A DNA stretch of 64,000 bases from Fuerstiella marisgermanici (GTDB lineage: Bacteria; Planctomycetota; Planctomycetia; Planctomycetales; Planctomycetaceae), in NCBI RefSeq assembly GCF_001983935.1, contig NZ_CP017641.1, positions 8,606,001-8,670,000 on the forward strand, given 5' to 3'. Below the pieces are notes generated by a model that made no database searches, was not told the origin of the DNA, and worked only from the letters and a program-made list of their open reading frames with translations. The number at the start of each line of letters is the position of its first letter. Within the stretch, counting starts at the first letter, position 1. Below, one piece after another: positions 33,152 through 42,956 of the stretch. A program made the position numbers and the translations under genes.

Positions 33152-36100
33152 ATGCGTTTAGTAGATATTAATGTGGATCGATTCGGTGTTCTGAAAAATG
33201 CCTCGCTGGAAGACCTGTCTCCAGGAATGACGGTTGTTTACGGCGGCAACGGCAGCGGCAAAACGACGCTGGTCAGCTTTCTGCGAGGATTGCTATTCGG
33301 TTACACGACCGACCATCAGGGCTTTCAGGTTGATGACAGTCACTTTGGCGGCAACGTGTCTCTGAAATCGCAGGGGCGATCATTGCGGCTGTCTCGGGAA
33401 TGCAACCACGGCATTTCGTCAGACCTGTCCACCAAAGATCTGGCCAGCAGCGTCGCAGTGACAACGCACGCCACTCAACTGGCACCATGGATCAATGAAA
33501 CGGTACACCAGGAAATCTTCAGCGTCGGCTATCAGGAAGCCGCTCGCTTTGACCTGCTGACTCGCCTGTGTCTGGACGGCGAAGGGGCCACCGGCAACGA
33601 AGAGGAAATGCGACGCACCGAACTGGCGATTAGCGAGTGTGTGCGGGAACGCGAAGGTGACGGCGTGCAGCACGGCCTTCGTCAGAAGATGGCTGATGTG
33701 CAGCGGCAGCGAGACGACTTGCGAGGGCGCCTCGCAGAAATGCGACGCGTTGATCCGACAATTCCGCCACGCATTGCCGAACTCGAACTGCAGCTGAAAC
33801 GACTGGCCGCGTTTCTGGCGGAAGTTGAACAGAAGATCACAGATTGCGAAGCACAGATCCGTCAACTGGAAGAAGTGCTGGAGCAGCTACGCCGCCGCAA
33901 CGTTGTGACACTCGATCGTCGCGCGATTGAGGAGCGGATTAACAGTTTGTCTCAGCGGCAACAACGGTGGGCGTCGATTCGCGAATCCGTCCAGCGAGAG
34001 CTCTCCGGTATCGATGGTCGCCGTTCTATCAGCGGTAGCAGCACCGATTCATTGACGTCCGTTCGAGCCCTTGTGGCACGACTTGAACAACGCATGGACA
34101 GCCTGTTGAAAGATGGAACCCTTCAGGCCACGTCGGCAACTGGCGTGAATCGCGATCTGTTTATCGAACATCTGCGCAGTGAAGTGTTTTCGTTGTGCGA
34201 ACACGTCAGTCACCACGAAGCCGCTGTGCAATCGCACGAAGCCTCGCTTGAATCGCTGTTGGCTGAACGGACGCTGCACGACGCGGACAACGTTGATGCT
34301 GTGATTCAGGGCCAAATCGACGCACTGAAGGAAGAGCTGGTTTGCAGCGAAAACGTGCTCGACCGAGATGTTCGTTCGGTACTGACCTGTGATTCTCACA
34401 GTCATGCTGAATTTTTCCGACCATCGCAGCGTACCGTGCACGGCTCCGTTGAGGAAATTGAAGCTCAACTGATCACGCTGCGGCGCCGGTTAAGTGACCT
34501 GCATCGAGAACGTCAGTCGACAGTTGACCAGGTTCGTCAGCTGGAAGTCGAACTTGCTGAGTTGCGTTTGAAGTTGAAAGCCACAGCGAGACTGGAAGAC
34601 ATTGATCGCGTCAAAATGCAGATCGCTCAGCTGGACGCGGAATTCGAACTGTTGCAGCAGCGATACAACGTTCAGCAAACGACTGAAGCGAATTTGCGCA
34701 CAGTGCTGGAACGGTTGCGGAATTATCGTAACCCCGGTGTGCTGGAGCTGGCCTCCGAATACGTCGATCGTCTGACTGACGGAGACTGTCATCAGTTGAT
34801 TGCTGATTCAACGAATTCGCACATTCTGGCGGAAACACGGCAGTCGTCGCATCCGCAGAAACTTCAGCAGCTAAGCCGGGGCACGCGGGATCTGGCAGCT
34901 CTGGCACTTCGCCTCGCGTTGATCCAATGTCGCGCCGAGGATGCGGAACGTTGTCCGCTGATTCTGGATGACGTGTTCATCACGGCCGATGACGATGCGG
35001 CAGAAGCGGCTGCTGATCTGCTGATGGATGTCGCCGCCGACGGCCAGCAGATTATCTTCTTCACTTGCCAAAAAGATGTGCGTGAGCTGTTTGCTCGCCG
35101 AGACGCGAGTGTCCGATACCTCAACGAACGTCCGGCTGTAGCCCCGCGAGTTGCTGAAGTTCCTCAGCCGGTCATCTCTGCACCCACGCCGCCGCCCGTT
35201 GTTCAGCCAGCACCAAAGCCGGCGCCGACCTCCGACCACACGAATTGGTTGTTCTATCTTGAAGTCGACAATTCGGTGGAAGATCTGTCGGGGTTGACGG
35301 TTGCTGAAGTCGAAGCGTTTCGCGCTTCGGATATCGAAACAATCGACGAACTTCTGACGATGTCCGTCGATGAACTGGAAGCCAGGTTCCGTCAGCGAGG
35401 TTACTCAATCAGTCGCGATCGTATTCGTGCGTGGCGTGGTCAGGCAGAACTAGCGAGCCAGATTCCAATGCTGCGACGCAGCGATGCAGAATTGCTGTAT
35501 GCGGCGGGTATTCAAAGCACTGTCGAACTTAGCCGTATGCGTCCGGAAACTGTGTTCGACGTTGTCACGACATTCCAGGACACTCAGGCTGGATCACGTT
35601 TTCGCCGTTCGAGCCGCTCAATTGATCGGCAGCAGGCCATCAACTGGAGTCGCTGGTCTCAGCATTCGCGATCACTGTCAGAAGCACGACGATCGCGTTC
35701 GCGGTTTTTTGTTGGGTCGGGAGATTCGGACAGCAGTGGCCGAGGCTTCGACAGGAGTTCTTCGCGACTAAGAAGCCGACGTGCTCGCATCTCTGAAAGT
35801 GGTACCGTCGTTCGCAAGCAGCGACGCCCCAGTCTTTCAACGGAAGCCCGCCGCAAGCGAGACGACCGGCAAAACCGACGCCGCCAGCGGATGACACGTC
35901 ATTCGTCTTCGTATCGAACGACAAAACAATCCAACGACACTGATACCGATACTGACCGGGAACTGAAGTTCTATCTGAATCGTTCGGACGATGTGGAAGC
36001 CGCTCCATCGATCGGGCCCAAGACGGCTCAACGACTGGCCAGAGTTGGCATCTATACGGTCGATGACCTGTTGAATGCCCATGCGACTGACGTGGCGGAT

Positions 36101-36403
36101 CGACTGGACAATCGTCGCATCTCTGCTGACACGATTCTCGAATGGCAGGGGCAAGCTCGCATGGTTTGCCTTGTGCCGGGACTGCGAGGCCACGACGCTC
36201 AGATTCTGGTTGCCTGCGGAGTCACAGAGCCCGAGCAGCTAGCTGCAAAACGAGCGGCGGACCTGTTCGCCATTGTTGGCCCATTCGCGGACACATCAGA
36301 AGGCGAACGGATCGTCCGTGGCGGCCGCAAACCGGATTTGGAAGAGGTCACTGACTGGATCAGCTGGGCACAGAACTCACGATCGCTGTCAGCAGCCGCA
36401 TAA
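33152..36403 (+). CDS. SbcC/YhaN-like ATPase fused to DUF4332 domains
   Basis: 1083 residues, ATG 33152 (MRLVDINVDRFGVLKNASLE). Walker A GGNGSGKTTL (31-40), two coiled-coil arms (about 180-300 and 420-560), ABC-type signature in SRGTRDLAALALRL, Walker B LILDDVFI, giving an SMC-like head at both ends of a shortened rod (typical SbcC or YhaN has a longer one). After a Pro-rich linker come a first DUF4332 domain (about 705-830, EVEAFRASDIETIDELL), an Arg/Ser-rich stretch, and a second one (about 940-1075, SIGPKTAQRLARVGIYTVDD), helix-hairpin-helix-like and DNA-binding-like. Ends at a terminator. Confidence 0.7.
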   Translation: MRLVDINVDRFGVLKNASLEDLSPGMTVVYGGNGSGKTTLVSFLRGLLFGYTTDHQGFQVDDSHFGGNVSLKSQGRSLRLSRECNHGISSDLSTKDLASSVAVTTHATQLAPWINETVHQEIFSVGYQEAARFDLLTRLCLDGEGATGNEEEMRRTELAISECVREREGDGVQHGLRQKMADVQRQRDDLRGRLAEMRRVDPTIPPRIAELELQLKRLAAFLAEVEQKITDCEAQIRQLEEVLEQLRRRNVVTLDRRAIEERINSLSQRQQRWASIRESVQRELSGIDGRRSISGSSTDSLTSVRALVARLEQRMDSLLKDGTLQATSATGVNRDLFIEHLRSEVFSLCEHVSHHEAAVQSHEASLESLLAERTLHDADNVDAVIQGQIDALKEELVCSENVLDRDVRSVLTCDSHSHAEFFRPSQRTVHGSVEEIEAQLITLRRRLSDLHRERQSTVDQVRQLEVELAELRLKLKATARLEDIDRVKMQIAQLDAEFELLQQRYNVQQTTEANLRTVLERLRNYRNPGVLELASEYVDRLTDGDCHQLIADSTNSHILAETRQSSHPQKLQQLSRGTRDLAALALRLALIQCRAEDAERCPLILDDVFITADDDAAEAAADLLMDVAADGQQIIFFTCQKDVRELFARRDASVRYLNERPAVAPRVAEVPQPVISAPTPPPVVQPAPKPAPTSDHTNWLFYLEVDNSVEDLSGLTVAEVEAFRASDIETIDELLTMSVDELEARFRQRGYSISRDRIRAWRGQAELASQIPMLRRSDAELLYAAGIQSTVELSRMRPETVFDVVTTFQDTQAGSRFRRSSRSIDRQQAINWSRWSQHSRSLSEARRSRSRFFVGSGDSDSSGRGFDRSSSRLRSRRARISESGTVVRKQRRPSLSTEARRKRDDRQNRRRQRMTRHSSSYRTTKQSNDTDTDTDRELKFYLNRSDDVEAAPSIGPKTAQRLARVGIYTVDDLLNAHATDVADRLDNRRISADTILEWQGQARMVCLVPGLRGHDAQILVACGVTEPEQLAAKRAADLFAIVGPFADTSEGERIVRGGRKPDLEEVTDWISWAQNSRSLSAAA

Positions 36404-36428
36404 GGCACCGCCGCAAAACTGTTACGTG

Positions 36429-36499
36429 AACGGCGAGCCGTAGGCGTTTTATCCTCGAACAAGCCGAGGGTTAACGTCTTCGGCTTGCCGTTTTTTTTT
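36429..36499 (+). terminator. Intrinsic terminator after the YhaN-like gene
   Basis: Stem AACGGCGAGCCG / CGGCTTGCCGTT, with an internal CCTCG..CGAGG hairpin, followed by a T10 tract at 36490-36499. Confidence 0.8.
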
Positions 36500-36601
36500 T
36501 GCCCGAATGTCACGGGCCGGGCGGCAGATTGGCTCGCCGCCAGACTTTCTGGCTCGATGCACCACGGCCTCAGGCCCAACGTCCGACGCCCGCAGCGCAC
36601 A

Positions 36602-36640
36602 AAAAACGCCGACCTCACCAATTGTGAGCTCGGCGTTTTT
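36602..36640. terminator. Terminator of rpsD
   Basis: Stem AAAAACGCCGA / TCGGCGTTTTT with a long loop, ending in a T tract in both directions. In the minus direction it follows rpsD by 24 bases; it would also stop plus-strand read-through. Confidence 0.75.
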
Positions 36641-36663
36641 GTTTGAATACCGTATCGACCAGA

Positions 36664-37272
36664 CTATCGTGACAGGAACGCCACAACCTGGTTCGCGTCG
36701 ACGATCAGTCCCACGTCGTCGAATGTCGGCAACGTGGTCACGATGGCAGACAGGCTGCTTTCATCGAAGTTGATCCAGTCGTTCTGAGGGATCGTGACAC
36801 CTTCAGCAATGTGCTTGTACAGGTTCTGCAGGTTTGGACGTTTTCGCAGAGTGATCACATCGCCAGGGCGGACCATGATGCCAGGCTTGTTAACGGTGAC
36901 GCCATTCAGTTGGAAGTGGCGATGCACGATGCCCTGACGAGCCTGTGGGCGAGTGCAGGTGAAGCCTGCTCGGCGAACCACATTGTCCAGGCGACGTTCG
37001 CAGAGAATCAGCAGCGACTCCCCCGTGTTACCTTTGATGGCACGAGCCTTATTGAAGTAGCGGTTCAACTGACGGTCGCGAAGGCCGTAATAGAACTTGA
37101 TCTTCTGCTTTTCTGCCAGACCCAAACCGTAGTTGGTCGGCTTCTTACGACGCTTGTGCATGCCCGGCGGAAACTCTTTCCGCTCAAGCGATTTGATCGC
37201 ACCATTTGATTCGTAAACGTTGACGCCCAGCCGGCGGTTGACTCGTCCCTTTGGACCTGTGTAACGACCCAT
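36664..37272 (-). CDS. rpsD: 30S ribosomal protein uS4
   Basis: 202 residues. uS4 N-terminus MGRYTGPKGRVNRRLGVN, then the conserved HKRRKKPTNYGLGLAEKQK, YGLRDRQLNRYF, the S4 RNA-binding domain LILCERRLDNVVRRAGF and RQGIVHRHFQLNG, PGDVITLRKR. The Cys zinc knuckle in some S4 forms is absent. It nucleates 30S assembly by binding 16S rRNA. Here it is single, not in an rpsK-rpsD-rpoA operon, which is usual for planctomycetes (recalled). GGAG lies about 12 bases before ATG. Confidence 0.95.
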   Translation of the reverse strand: MGRYTGPKGRVNRRLGVNVYESNGAIKSLERKEFPPGMHKRRKKPTNYGLGLAEKQKIKFYYGLRDRQLNRYFNKARAIKGNTGESLLILCERRLDNVVRRAGFTCTRPQARQGIVHRHFQLNGVTVNKPGIMVRPGDVITLRKRPNLQNLYKHIAEGVTIPQNDWINFDESSLSAIVTTLPTFDDVGLIVDANQVVAFLSR

Positions 37273-38088
37273 TCTTCATCGAACTCCGAAAAACTAATTT
37301 TGGCTCTGTACCACCACACCGCCACGCGCGATGGGTCGTCAACAATCGCCGCATTAGACATCGGTCACATTGCTTTGTGAGCGACAACAAGCGGCACTGA
37401 CAGGCTGAAAACAGCCACATGGCTGCGATCAACGTACAGAGAAATGACCCGATCATAAGTCCGCGACTAAACGGCAGACATCGCGGTTTTGACACGGCGC
37501 AGTGTGATCGGGAAGTGCGGAAGAGTATCGACGACTGCGGCGATCTTCAACACCGACATTGCTGCGACTCAGGTCTTTCTCTGATGAAAACCTTGCTCGG
37601 GCGTCCGATTGGAAGTTAGCCGCGTTCTACGGGTCTACCAGCATAGGGCTGCCCGCTTAAGTCGAAATTTAAGCAAAGAAGCTGGCGACCGCAGACGGGC
37701 CGTACGCATCGGCTGCAAAAACGTTGGCAATAGGTCGGTTTTTGGAAAAATTGGCAGCAATTTTCGAGGTGAAGCTGAAGACAATTAATGCGGATTGAGG
37801 GGGCAAATCGTCGCGATAACAGCGTCAAATCAGCCCTCGAGGGAAAACAGGGCTTGACGTTTTTTGCGTTATTCCTATCTTTGAGACTTGGTGGTTCGGC
37901 GAATCCTGCGGGATCGTCGAGCGAGTCTATGTTTCGCAGTCCCAACCAGTCTTCCTGTCGGCTGTTCGCCGCAATGGTTGAGGTCTGTCTGTTTTCTGCA
38001 AGCCATTCAAGAGAGTGAACTGCATGTCCTGATGAATCCGTCGGATAACTGCGACGGAGTTCAAGTTTCCATTCGAAAGGGTCTACCC
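37273..38088. other. Long gene-free stretch with promoter
   Basis: About 815 bases between rpsD (minus) and the gene at 38089. Frames here are short or antisense. One recognisable promoter is described at 37854-37881. The region next to rpsD should carry its promoter and maybe a translational leader, but I saw no convincing S4-binding pseudoknot. Confidence 0.35.
37854..37881 (+). promoter_or_regulatory. Sigma70-like promoter
   Basis: TTGACG, 16-base spacer rich in T, TATCTT. It points to the gene at 38089 with a leader of about 200 bases. Match to consensus 5/6 and 4/6. Confidence 0.4.
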
Positions 38089-38541
38089 ATGAGTAACACC
38101 TTCTCCACATCGAAGATCAATACGCTCGCCGCATGCAACGAATTCCAATATCTGTTGTTGGGCGACCTGCGAGACATTCTGGAAGAGACCCCCGATGAAT
38201 CGAACAAGCGCTGGCTGCTGGAAGTGTTGAACGTGCTGGTCGACCTCATGCCGCGCGAACGTCGCCTTAACGAAGACAGCGGCGGCTACATGGCGGAAGT
38301 ACTGGACGAATTTCCAAACTGGAATCGTCAGGTCATGCGTCTGCATCTGAAGAAGCTGCACCTGGACTACGCCCTGCGAGAACTCCGCAATCGCATTCGA
38401 GACGAAGAATCCTGGGTGGCCGTTGCGGACCAGCTGAGTTCTGAGCTCGCCGACTGGATGAGTCTGTTTCATGAATTGCATCGCGCTGAAGCGTCGCTTG
38501 TGATGGACGCCATGCTGCTGGACATCGGACCGGGTGATTAG
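38089..38541 (+). CDS. Small acidic helical protein
   Basis: 150 residues. ATG 38089 has AAAGGG 9 bases before. The protein is all-helical and acidic, without a signal: GDLRDILEETPDESNKRWLL, VLNVLVDLMPRERR, MRLHLKKLHLDYALRELRNR. No Cys, one histidine-poor pattern, so not hemerythrin. I do not recognise it; conserved between-planctomycete hypothetical is plausible. Its stop is 37 bases before the ATG of the next gene, probably co-transcribed. Confidence 0.6.
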   Translation: MSNTFSTSKINTLAACNEFQYLLLGDLRDILEETPDESNKRWLLEVLNVLVDLMPRERRLNEDSGGYMAEVLDEFPNWNRQVMRLHLKKLHLDYALRELRNRIRDEESWVAVADQLSSELADWMSLFHELHRAEASLVMDAMLLDIGPGD

Positions 38542-38578
38542 TCGTCCGACCGTTCGCCTTAGACGGTATAATGTCGGT

Positions 38579-41218
38579 ATGTCGCACGACACACCGCCAT
38601 CAAAATCAATTTTTCAACTCGCACTGCTGGTAACACTGGCCATCGCTGCCTGCACTGTCACTACGCTGCAGGCAAGCGATCCGGTCGGTGATCGCGCGGA
38701 GCATGCGTTTCTACGTCAGCTGACGGAACGGCAGCTGTTCTCGTTGGCTGAGCGACATTGCCGAACACTGTTGGCCAGTTCGGTGACGCCTAATCGCAAA
38801 GCCAAGTGGTGTTTGCGGCTGAGTGACACAACGCAGAAGCACGCGTGGTTTGTTGATTCCGCCAGCCGAACGGGGCTGATTAACCGGTCGGTCGAAGATA
38901 TCACTGAATTCCTGAAGGTCAGCCCCCCATCGGCGGAAGCCAATCTTCAGCTACGGCTTCAACAAGTCCGAGCATTCGCCGCCGAAATCCGGATGCAGCT
39001 GGTCCTGGCCGAAGCCGGGCATTTGTTTGGGCTTCGGGACGAACCGGTTGAGCAAAACTCGCCCGTGGTTGGGCAATCCTTGCCAGGCCGCAACAGCCGG
39101 GCTGCCGCTGAACGTGGAATCGAGTTGGCGGTGGCGCTACTGGAGCAGTTTGACACGATTCGCAGCAATTTGGATGCAGACGCCAGACAGAAAATCCGCG
39201 ACGACGCTCGTTTGCTATTGGCCGAGTTGCATGTGTTGAACTGGCGTTCGAATACGAATTCCGACGACCACCAACAGCTGTTTCAGACTGCAGACAGTGC
39301 TGTTTCCGCGGCCGCTCGATCGTCACGAATCGGTCACAATACAGCGAGGGCCGCATGGCTGTTAGCGGAATGGAAGCTGTATTCGGACGACCATCGCGCG
39401 TTCGGCTTGCACGCCCCAAACCTCGTTACCTCTTCTTCAACTGACGAAGTCCCGCTGCGGCAGTTTCTGACGATCCGCAGCTTACTCTTTCGCAAAGAAG
39501 CCAGGCAGGCCCTGAAGGTTGTCGCGGAAGCAGAGCCCCAGACGGCACGGCAGCGAATGCATCTTCAATGGCTGAAAATGGAGGCACTGTTGGGGGCACG
39601 AGAACTGGCCGGACAACTCGCCGACGAGCCACTGATCGCTCAGACATCCAGGGACTTCGAAGCCGAACGAGACCGAGTGCAGCGCGTGTCGCGCGGTGTG
39701 TTCGGCGACGCGATTGAAGCGGTCAATCGTCGTTTCGATCTGGTGAATGAAGTTGGAAGCGAGATTGCCGATCTCATTGAGCAGATTGAGGCGGAGCGTG
39801 ACACGGGCGACGATCAATCGGCCTTGAGGTTGATCAACGTTGCTCTGCAGCGCCTTCCCCCGCAGAATTCGCAACGATCGCGCGCGGCGCTGCAATTGCG
39901 AGCCGGGGAAATTCTGATTCAACAGCAACAGTGGGCTGCGGCTAGAGCTCGGCTGAAGGGAGCCTGCGCGGATTTTGAGTCTGTCGGCATGCTCGCTGAA
40001 CAATCAGCGGCCGACCTGCTGCGAATTTTCGCCATGGCGCAACTGGTTGATAAACCTCGAACGGACGATGGTGTGTCTGAGATGGAATACACGACGGCTG
40101 TGGAAGCTCACGTTCGCAATTTTCCAGATCAGCCGACTGCTAAAACTGCCAGCCAGTGGTTGCAGAAAATCGTCAGCGTCAGACAACCCCGGCGAGCCGC
40201 AGAATTATCGTTGCAACAGTTTGCCAACGCGACCGAACCGTTGGTTGCTGCCGAGTTGGTGTTGCGGGCCAGTGACAGTCTTCAAATGGCGGCTGATACC
40301 GGCAAGTCCAATGACCTTGCTGACCTTCACCGGCAGCTTGTCCAACACGTGGCTAAGCTGCTGGCAAGCTCGCGCGATGAGTTGCCCGTAGCAAAGCAGG
40401 TTCGATTGCAGGTGCTCTTGCTGGAAGATCAGCTCCAGGTGGCCCGCTTACAGACCGATCAATGGACGGAATTTGCCGCCACTGTTCAGCGACTGCAGGC
40501 TTTGATAAACGAGGCCCCCGCGAACGGCGAGGCAGGCGGGCGAGGGGGTATCGCAGATTCAGTGCGTCGGATGCAATTGCTGGAACTGATTGTCAGCGCT
40601 CGAACAACGACAGACGTGAGCCGATTGTCCAAATTGCGGCAGCAAACGTTGGAGGTCCTGGACAAAAATTTGCCTCAAACGGTCCGGTTTATTCACAGCC
40701 AGATCAACGGCAACACATTGCAGGCGGGAGACACGTATCTCGCAAACCTAAACGGGCAGCTTCTCTGGCGATTGGTACAACAGCGAGGCCAGCAGATTCC
40801 TATCGATGAGCTGCGTTGGATGCTTCCAGTAGCCGCGAATGTCGCAGCTGTATCCGGCGACGAAAAATCGCTTACGTGGCTCCTTGAACGCGTGACAGCG
40901 ATGTCGCTCAACGGCGAGCAACTGAGTTCTGTGGCACAAGCGGTCGCGTCCGTTGAACAGCCAGCGAAGCAGTCGCCAGCTGCGAACTCATCGTCGGCGG
41001 CCATACAAGAATTCTGGCAGCAAGTCCTGCAGAACGGCACTCAGGGAACCGATTCGTGGCTGGAAGCGTCACTGCAGCTGGCTCAGATCGCAGCCAACAA
41101 TGGCGACGGCCAGCAGGCGACGCGGCGAATAGGCGTCGTCGAAACGCTCTACCCCGATTGGGGCACGCCAGCGCGAAAAGCGCGAGCTGCCGAGTTGCTT
41201 AAGCGTCTTAGCGAATAG
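38579..41218 (+). CDS. Exported TPR-like repeat protein
   Basis: 879 residues. The start ATG 38579 (MSHDTPPSKSIFQLALLV) leads into a hydrophobic signal segment ending at QAS; earlier in-frame codons from 38534 lack it. Almost entirely helical with short, degenerate TPR-type units (for example AERDRVQRVSRGVFGDAIEA, QRSRAALQLRAGEILIQQQQ). No catalytic motif. Such very large exported repeat proteins are typical of planctomycetes and probably scaffold envelope complexes. It ends 6 bases before the stop of convergent mcsB. Confidence 0.65.
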   Translation: MSHDTPPSKSIFQLALLVTLAIAACTVTTLQASDPVGDRAEHAFLRQLTERQLFSLAERHCRTLLASSVTPNRKAKWCLRLSDTTQKHAWFVDSASRTGLINRSVEDITEFLKVSPPSAEANLQLRLQQVRAFAAEIRMQLVLAEAGHLFGLRDEPVEQNSPVVGQSLPGRNSRAAAERGIELAVALLEQFDTIRSNLDADARQKIRDDARLLLAELHVLNWRSNTNSDDHQQLFQTADSAVSAAARSSRIGHNTARAAWLLAEWKLYSDDHRAFGLHAPNLVTSSSTDEVPLRQFLTIRSLLFRKEARQALKVVAEAEPQTARQRMHLQWLKMEALLGARELAGQLADEPLIAQTSRDFEAERDRVQRVSRGVFGDAIEAVNRRFDLVNEVGSEIADLIEQIEAERDTGDDQSALRLINVALQRLPPQNSQRSRAALQLRAGEILIQQQQWAAARARLKGACADFESVGMLAEQSAADLLRIFAMAQLVDKPRTDDGVSEMEYTTAVEAHVRNFPDQPTAKTASQWLQKIVSVRQPRRAAELSLQQFANATEPLVAAELVLRASDSLQMAADTGKSNDLADLHRQLVQHVAKLLASSRDELPVAKQVRLQVLLLEDQLQVARLQTDQWTEFAATVQRLQALINEAPANGEAGGRGGIADSVRRMQLLELIVSARTTTDVSRLSKLRQQTLEVLDKNLPQTVRFIHSQINGNTLQAGDTYLANLNGQLLWRLVQQRGQQIPIDELRWMLPVAANVAAVSGDEKSLTWLLERVTAMSLNGEQLSSVAQAVASVEQPAKQSPAANSSSAAIQEFWQQVLQNGTQGTDSWLEASLQLAQIAANNGDGQQATRRIGVVETLYPDWGTPARKARAAELLKRLSE

Positions 41219-41224
41219 CGGCTG

Positions 41225-42301
41225 CTAAGAATTAAGTCGTTCGCGCAGATAGGCCGCTCGCGCGACATTGCGTTCGGCCGTTTTTAGCGGTCCGCCGTGC
41301 AGCTTTTGCAGGTGTGATGGCTGAGTGTGAATGAAGAGTTCATTCACGGTTGCAATTGTCACTTCCGGCACCAGGCCGAGGTTCACGCCCAGCCGGACAC
41401 TCGAAAGCAGATGCATGGTTTCTTCGGAACTGATGGACCGCGCGCTGGTCAGGATGCCCATTGCGCGAGCGATTTGGTCGTCCAGTTGAGCTTTGTTATC
41501 GCGGCATAACAGGTCTCGCACGCGGCGTTCGTAGCCCAGAATGTTAGGCACAACTTCGGCAAGATTGTCCAGCAGATCCTGTTCGCTGCAGCCCAGCGTG
41601 ATTTGGTTTGAGATCTGATAGAAGTCACCCATCGCCTGGCTACCCTCGCCATAGAGTCCACGGACGGCGAGGTTGATCTTTTGAGCCGCCTGATGCACTT
41701 TCTGAATTTCGCGAGTGATTCGTAACGCGGGCAGGTGCAGCATCACGCTCACGCGGATGCCGGTGCCGACATTGGTTGGGCAGGCGGTGAGATATCCCAG
41801 TTCTTCATCAAAAGCAAAGCTGGTGCGCGCCTCCAGCGAGTTATCCAGATCGTTGATTTGTTCCCAGGTTTTTTCCAGAGCTAATCCGCTGTGAAGCACC
41901 TGAATGCGGACATGGTCTTCTTCATTCAGCATGATGCTGACATGTTCGCCTTCGCCAATCACTACCCCGCGAGGGCCCTCAGACTGCGCCAGTTCACGGC
42001 TGATCAACTGGCGCTCGACCAGCAACTGCTTGTCGATGTCGTCCAGGGCTGCCACGTCGACGAATTGCAGATGCTGGCCGCAATCGGTTGCCGAGATGGT
42101 GGTCCTGAGCGAATCCACCAGCTGCCGACGGATGTCGTCGTCGGCTTGCGTCATAAAGGGGAACCCGGCCACATTTCTGGCCAACCGGATGCGAGTGGAA
42201 ATCACAATATCCGATTCCGGTCCCTCGGCGCGCAGCCATTCTCCGCTGGTTCGAGCCAGTTCTTCCAGACAAAGAGTCTGTTCTTCTCCATCAGACGTCA
42301 A
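41225..42301 (-). CDS. mcsB: Protein arginine kinase McsB
   Basis: 358 residues. Phosphagen-kinase fold: SDIVISTRIRLARNVAGFPF, the catalytic glutamate and Cys region TACPTNVGTGIRVSVMLHLP, and the nucleotide Arg cluster. McsB phosphorylates arginine residues to mark proteins for ClpCP. The C-terminal allosteric motif RDxxRA of B. subtilis is here RNVARA, with the Asp replaced by Asn. mcsA follows upstream in the same operon direction, 121 bases away; together with a Gram-negative-type genome this is a noteworthy distribution, although planctomycetes are known to have McsAB. Confidence 0.9.
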   Translation of the reverse strand: MTSDGEEQTLCLEELARTSGEWLRAEGPESDIVISTRIRLARNVAGFPFMTQADDDIRRQLVDSLRTTISATDCGQHLQFVDVAALDDIDKQLLVERQLISRELAQSEGPRGVVIGEGEHVSIMLNEEDHVRIQVLHSGLALEKTWEQINDLDNSLEARTSFAFDEELGYLTACPTNVGTGIRVSVMLHLPALRITREIQKVHQAAQKINLAVRGLYGEGSQAMGDFYQISNQITLGCSEQDLLDNLAEVVPNILGYERRVRDLLCRDNKAQLDDQIARAMGILTSARSISSEETMHLLSSVRLGVNLGLVPEVTIATVNELFIHTQPSHLQKLHGGPLKTAERNVARAAYLRERLNS

Positions 42302-42422
42302 CAGATTTCACCCTGATTGTTAAGGTTGGTTTTCGCTTGCCGCAGCGGGCGTTACAAAGATTGTAGCTGGAGTTACGTCGCACAAAAACCCGGCCTGCAG
42401 TTCCTGAGGGTGGCGACCGCAA

Positions 42423-42956
42423 TTAACCTTCGGCCGACCTTGGGGATGCCGCAGAGTCGCCGTGCAGATCCCCTTCAATTTCTGCGATCTGGTCGCGGAG
42501 TTGAGCGGCGGCTTCGTAATCTTCGCAATTAACCGCATCGCGCAAGTTCGCTCGCAAATGGATTAGTCGAGAATGGTCTTCCGACTGTCCCGGATTGCGC
42601 AAGGGCCGTTTGCCCACATGATTGACCTGTTCGTGGATATTCTCCAGCAGAGGAAGCAAATCTGTGCGGAACTCGTCGTAACAGCACGGACAGCCCAATC
42701 GGCCCTGTTCACGGAATTCATTGAACGAAATCTGGCAGTTCGGGCAGACGGGTGACGGGGTGTCGGAATCTTCCGACACAAGGGCTTCCAGCTTAGCCGC
42801 GAGTTCAGCGGCCGGGCTGCTGATCGTGTCGTCCTCAGAATCCTCCAGATATTCCCGAGCGCAGCTTTCACACAAGTGGATGGCGACCGCGTTTCCTTCG
42901 TGGATCTCGGTGATATGTAAAGTTGCTGGCTTTGAGCAGCGACGGCACTTCTTCAT
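42423..42956 (-). CDS. mcsA: McsA-like zinc protein with UvrB/C motif
   Basis: 177 residues from ATG 42956, chosen over TTG 42974 because GGGAG sits 9 bases before it. Four CxxC knuckles (CRRC, CESC, CPNC, CPCC) form two zinc modules; the C-terminus carries the UvrB/UvrC helical motif (LRDAVNCEDYEAAAQLRDQI). McsA activates McsB kinase. Same strand as mcsB, transcribed first; the tail ASPRSAEG is at 42423. Confidence 0.9.
   Translation of the reverse strand: MKKCRRCSKPATLHITEIHEGNAVAIHLCESCAREYLEDSEDDTISSPAAELAAKLEALVSEDSDTPSPVCPNCQISFNEFREQGRLGCPCCYDEFRTDLLPLLENIHEQVNHVGKRPLRNPGQSEDHSRLIHLRANLRDAVNCEDYEAAAQLRDQIAEIEGDLHGDSAASPRSAEG

Noticed and set aside
37888-38088. In-frame extension upstream of the gene at 38089
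   Set aside because: No family-like sequence; AAAGGG and ATG at 38089 fit better.
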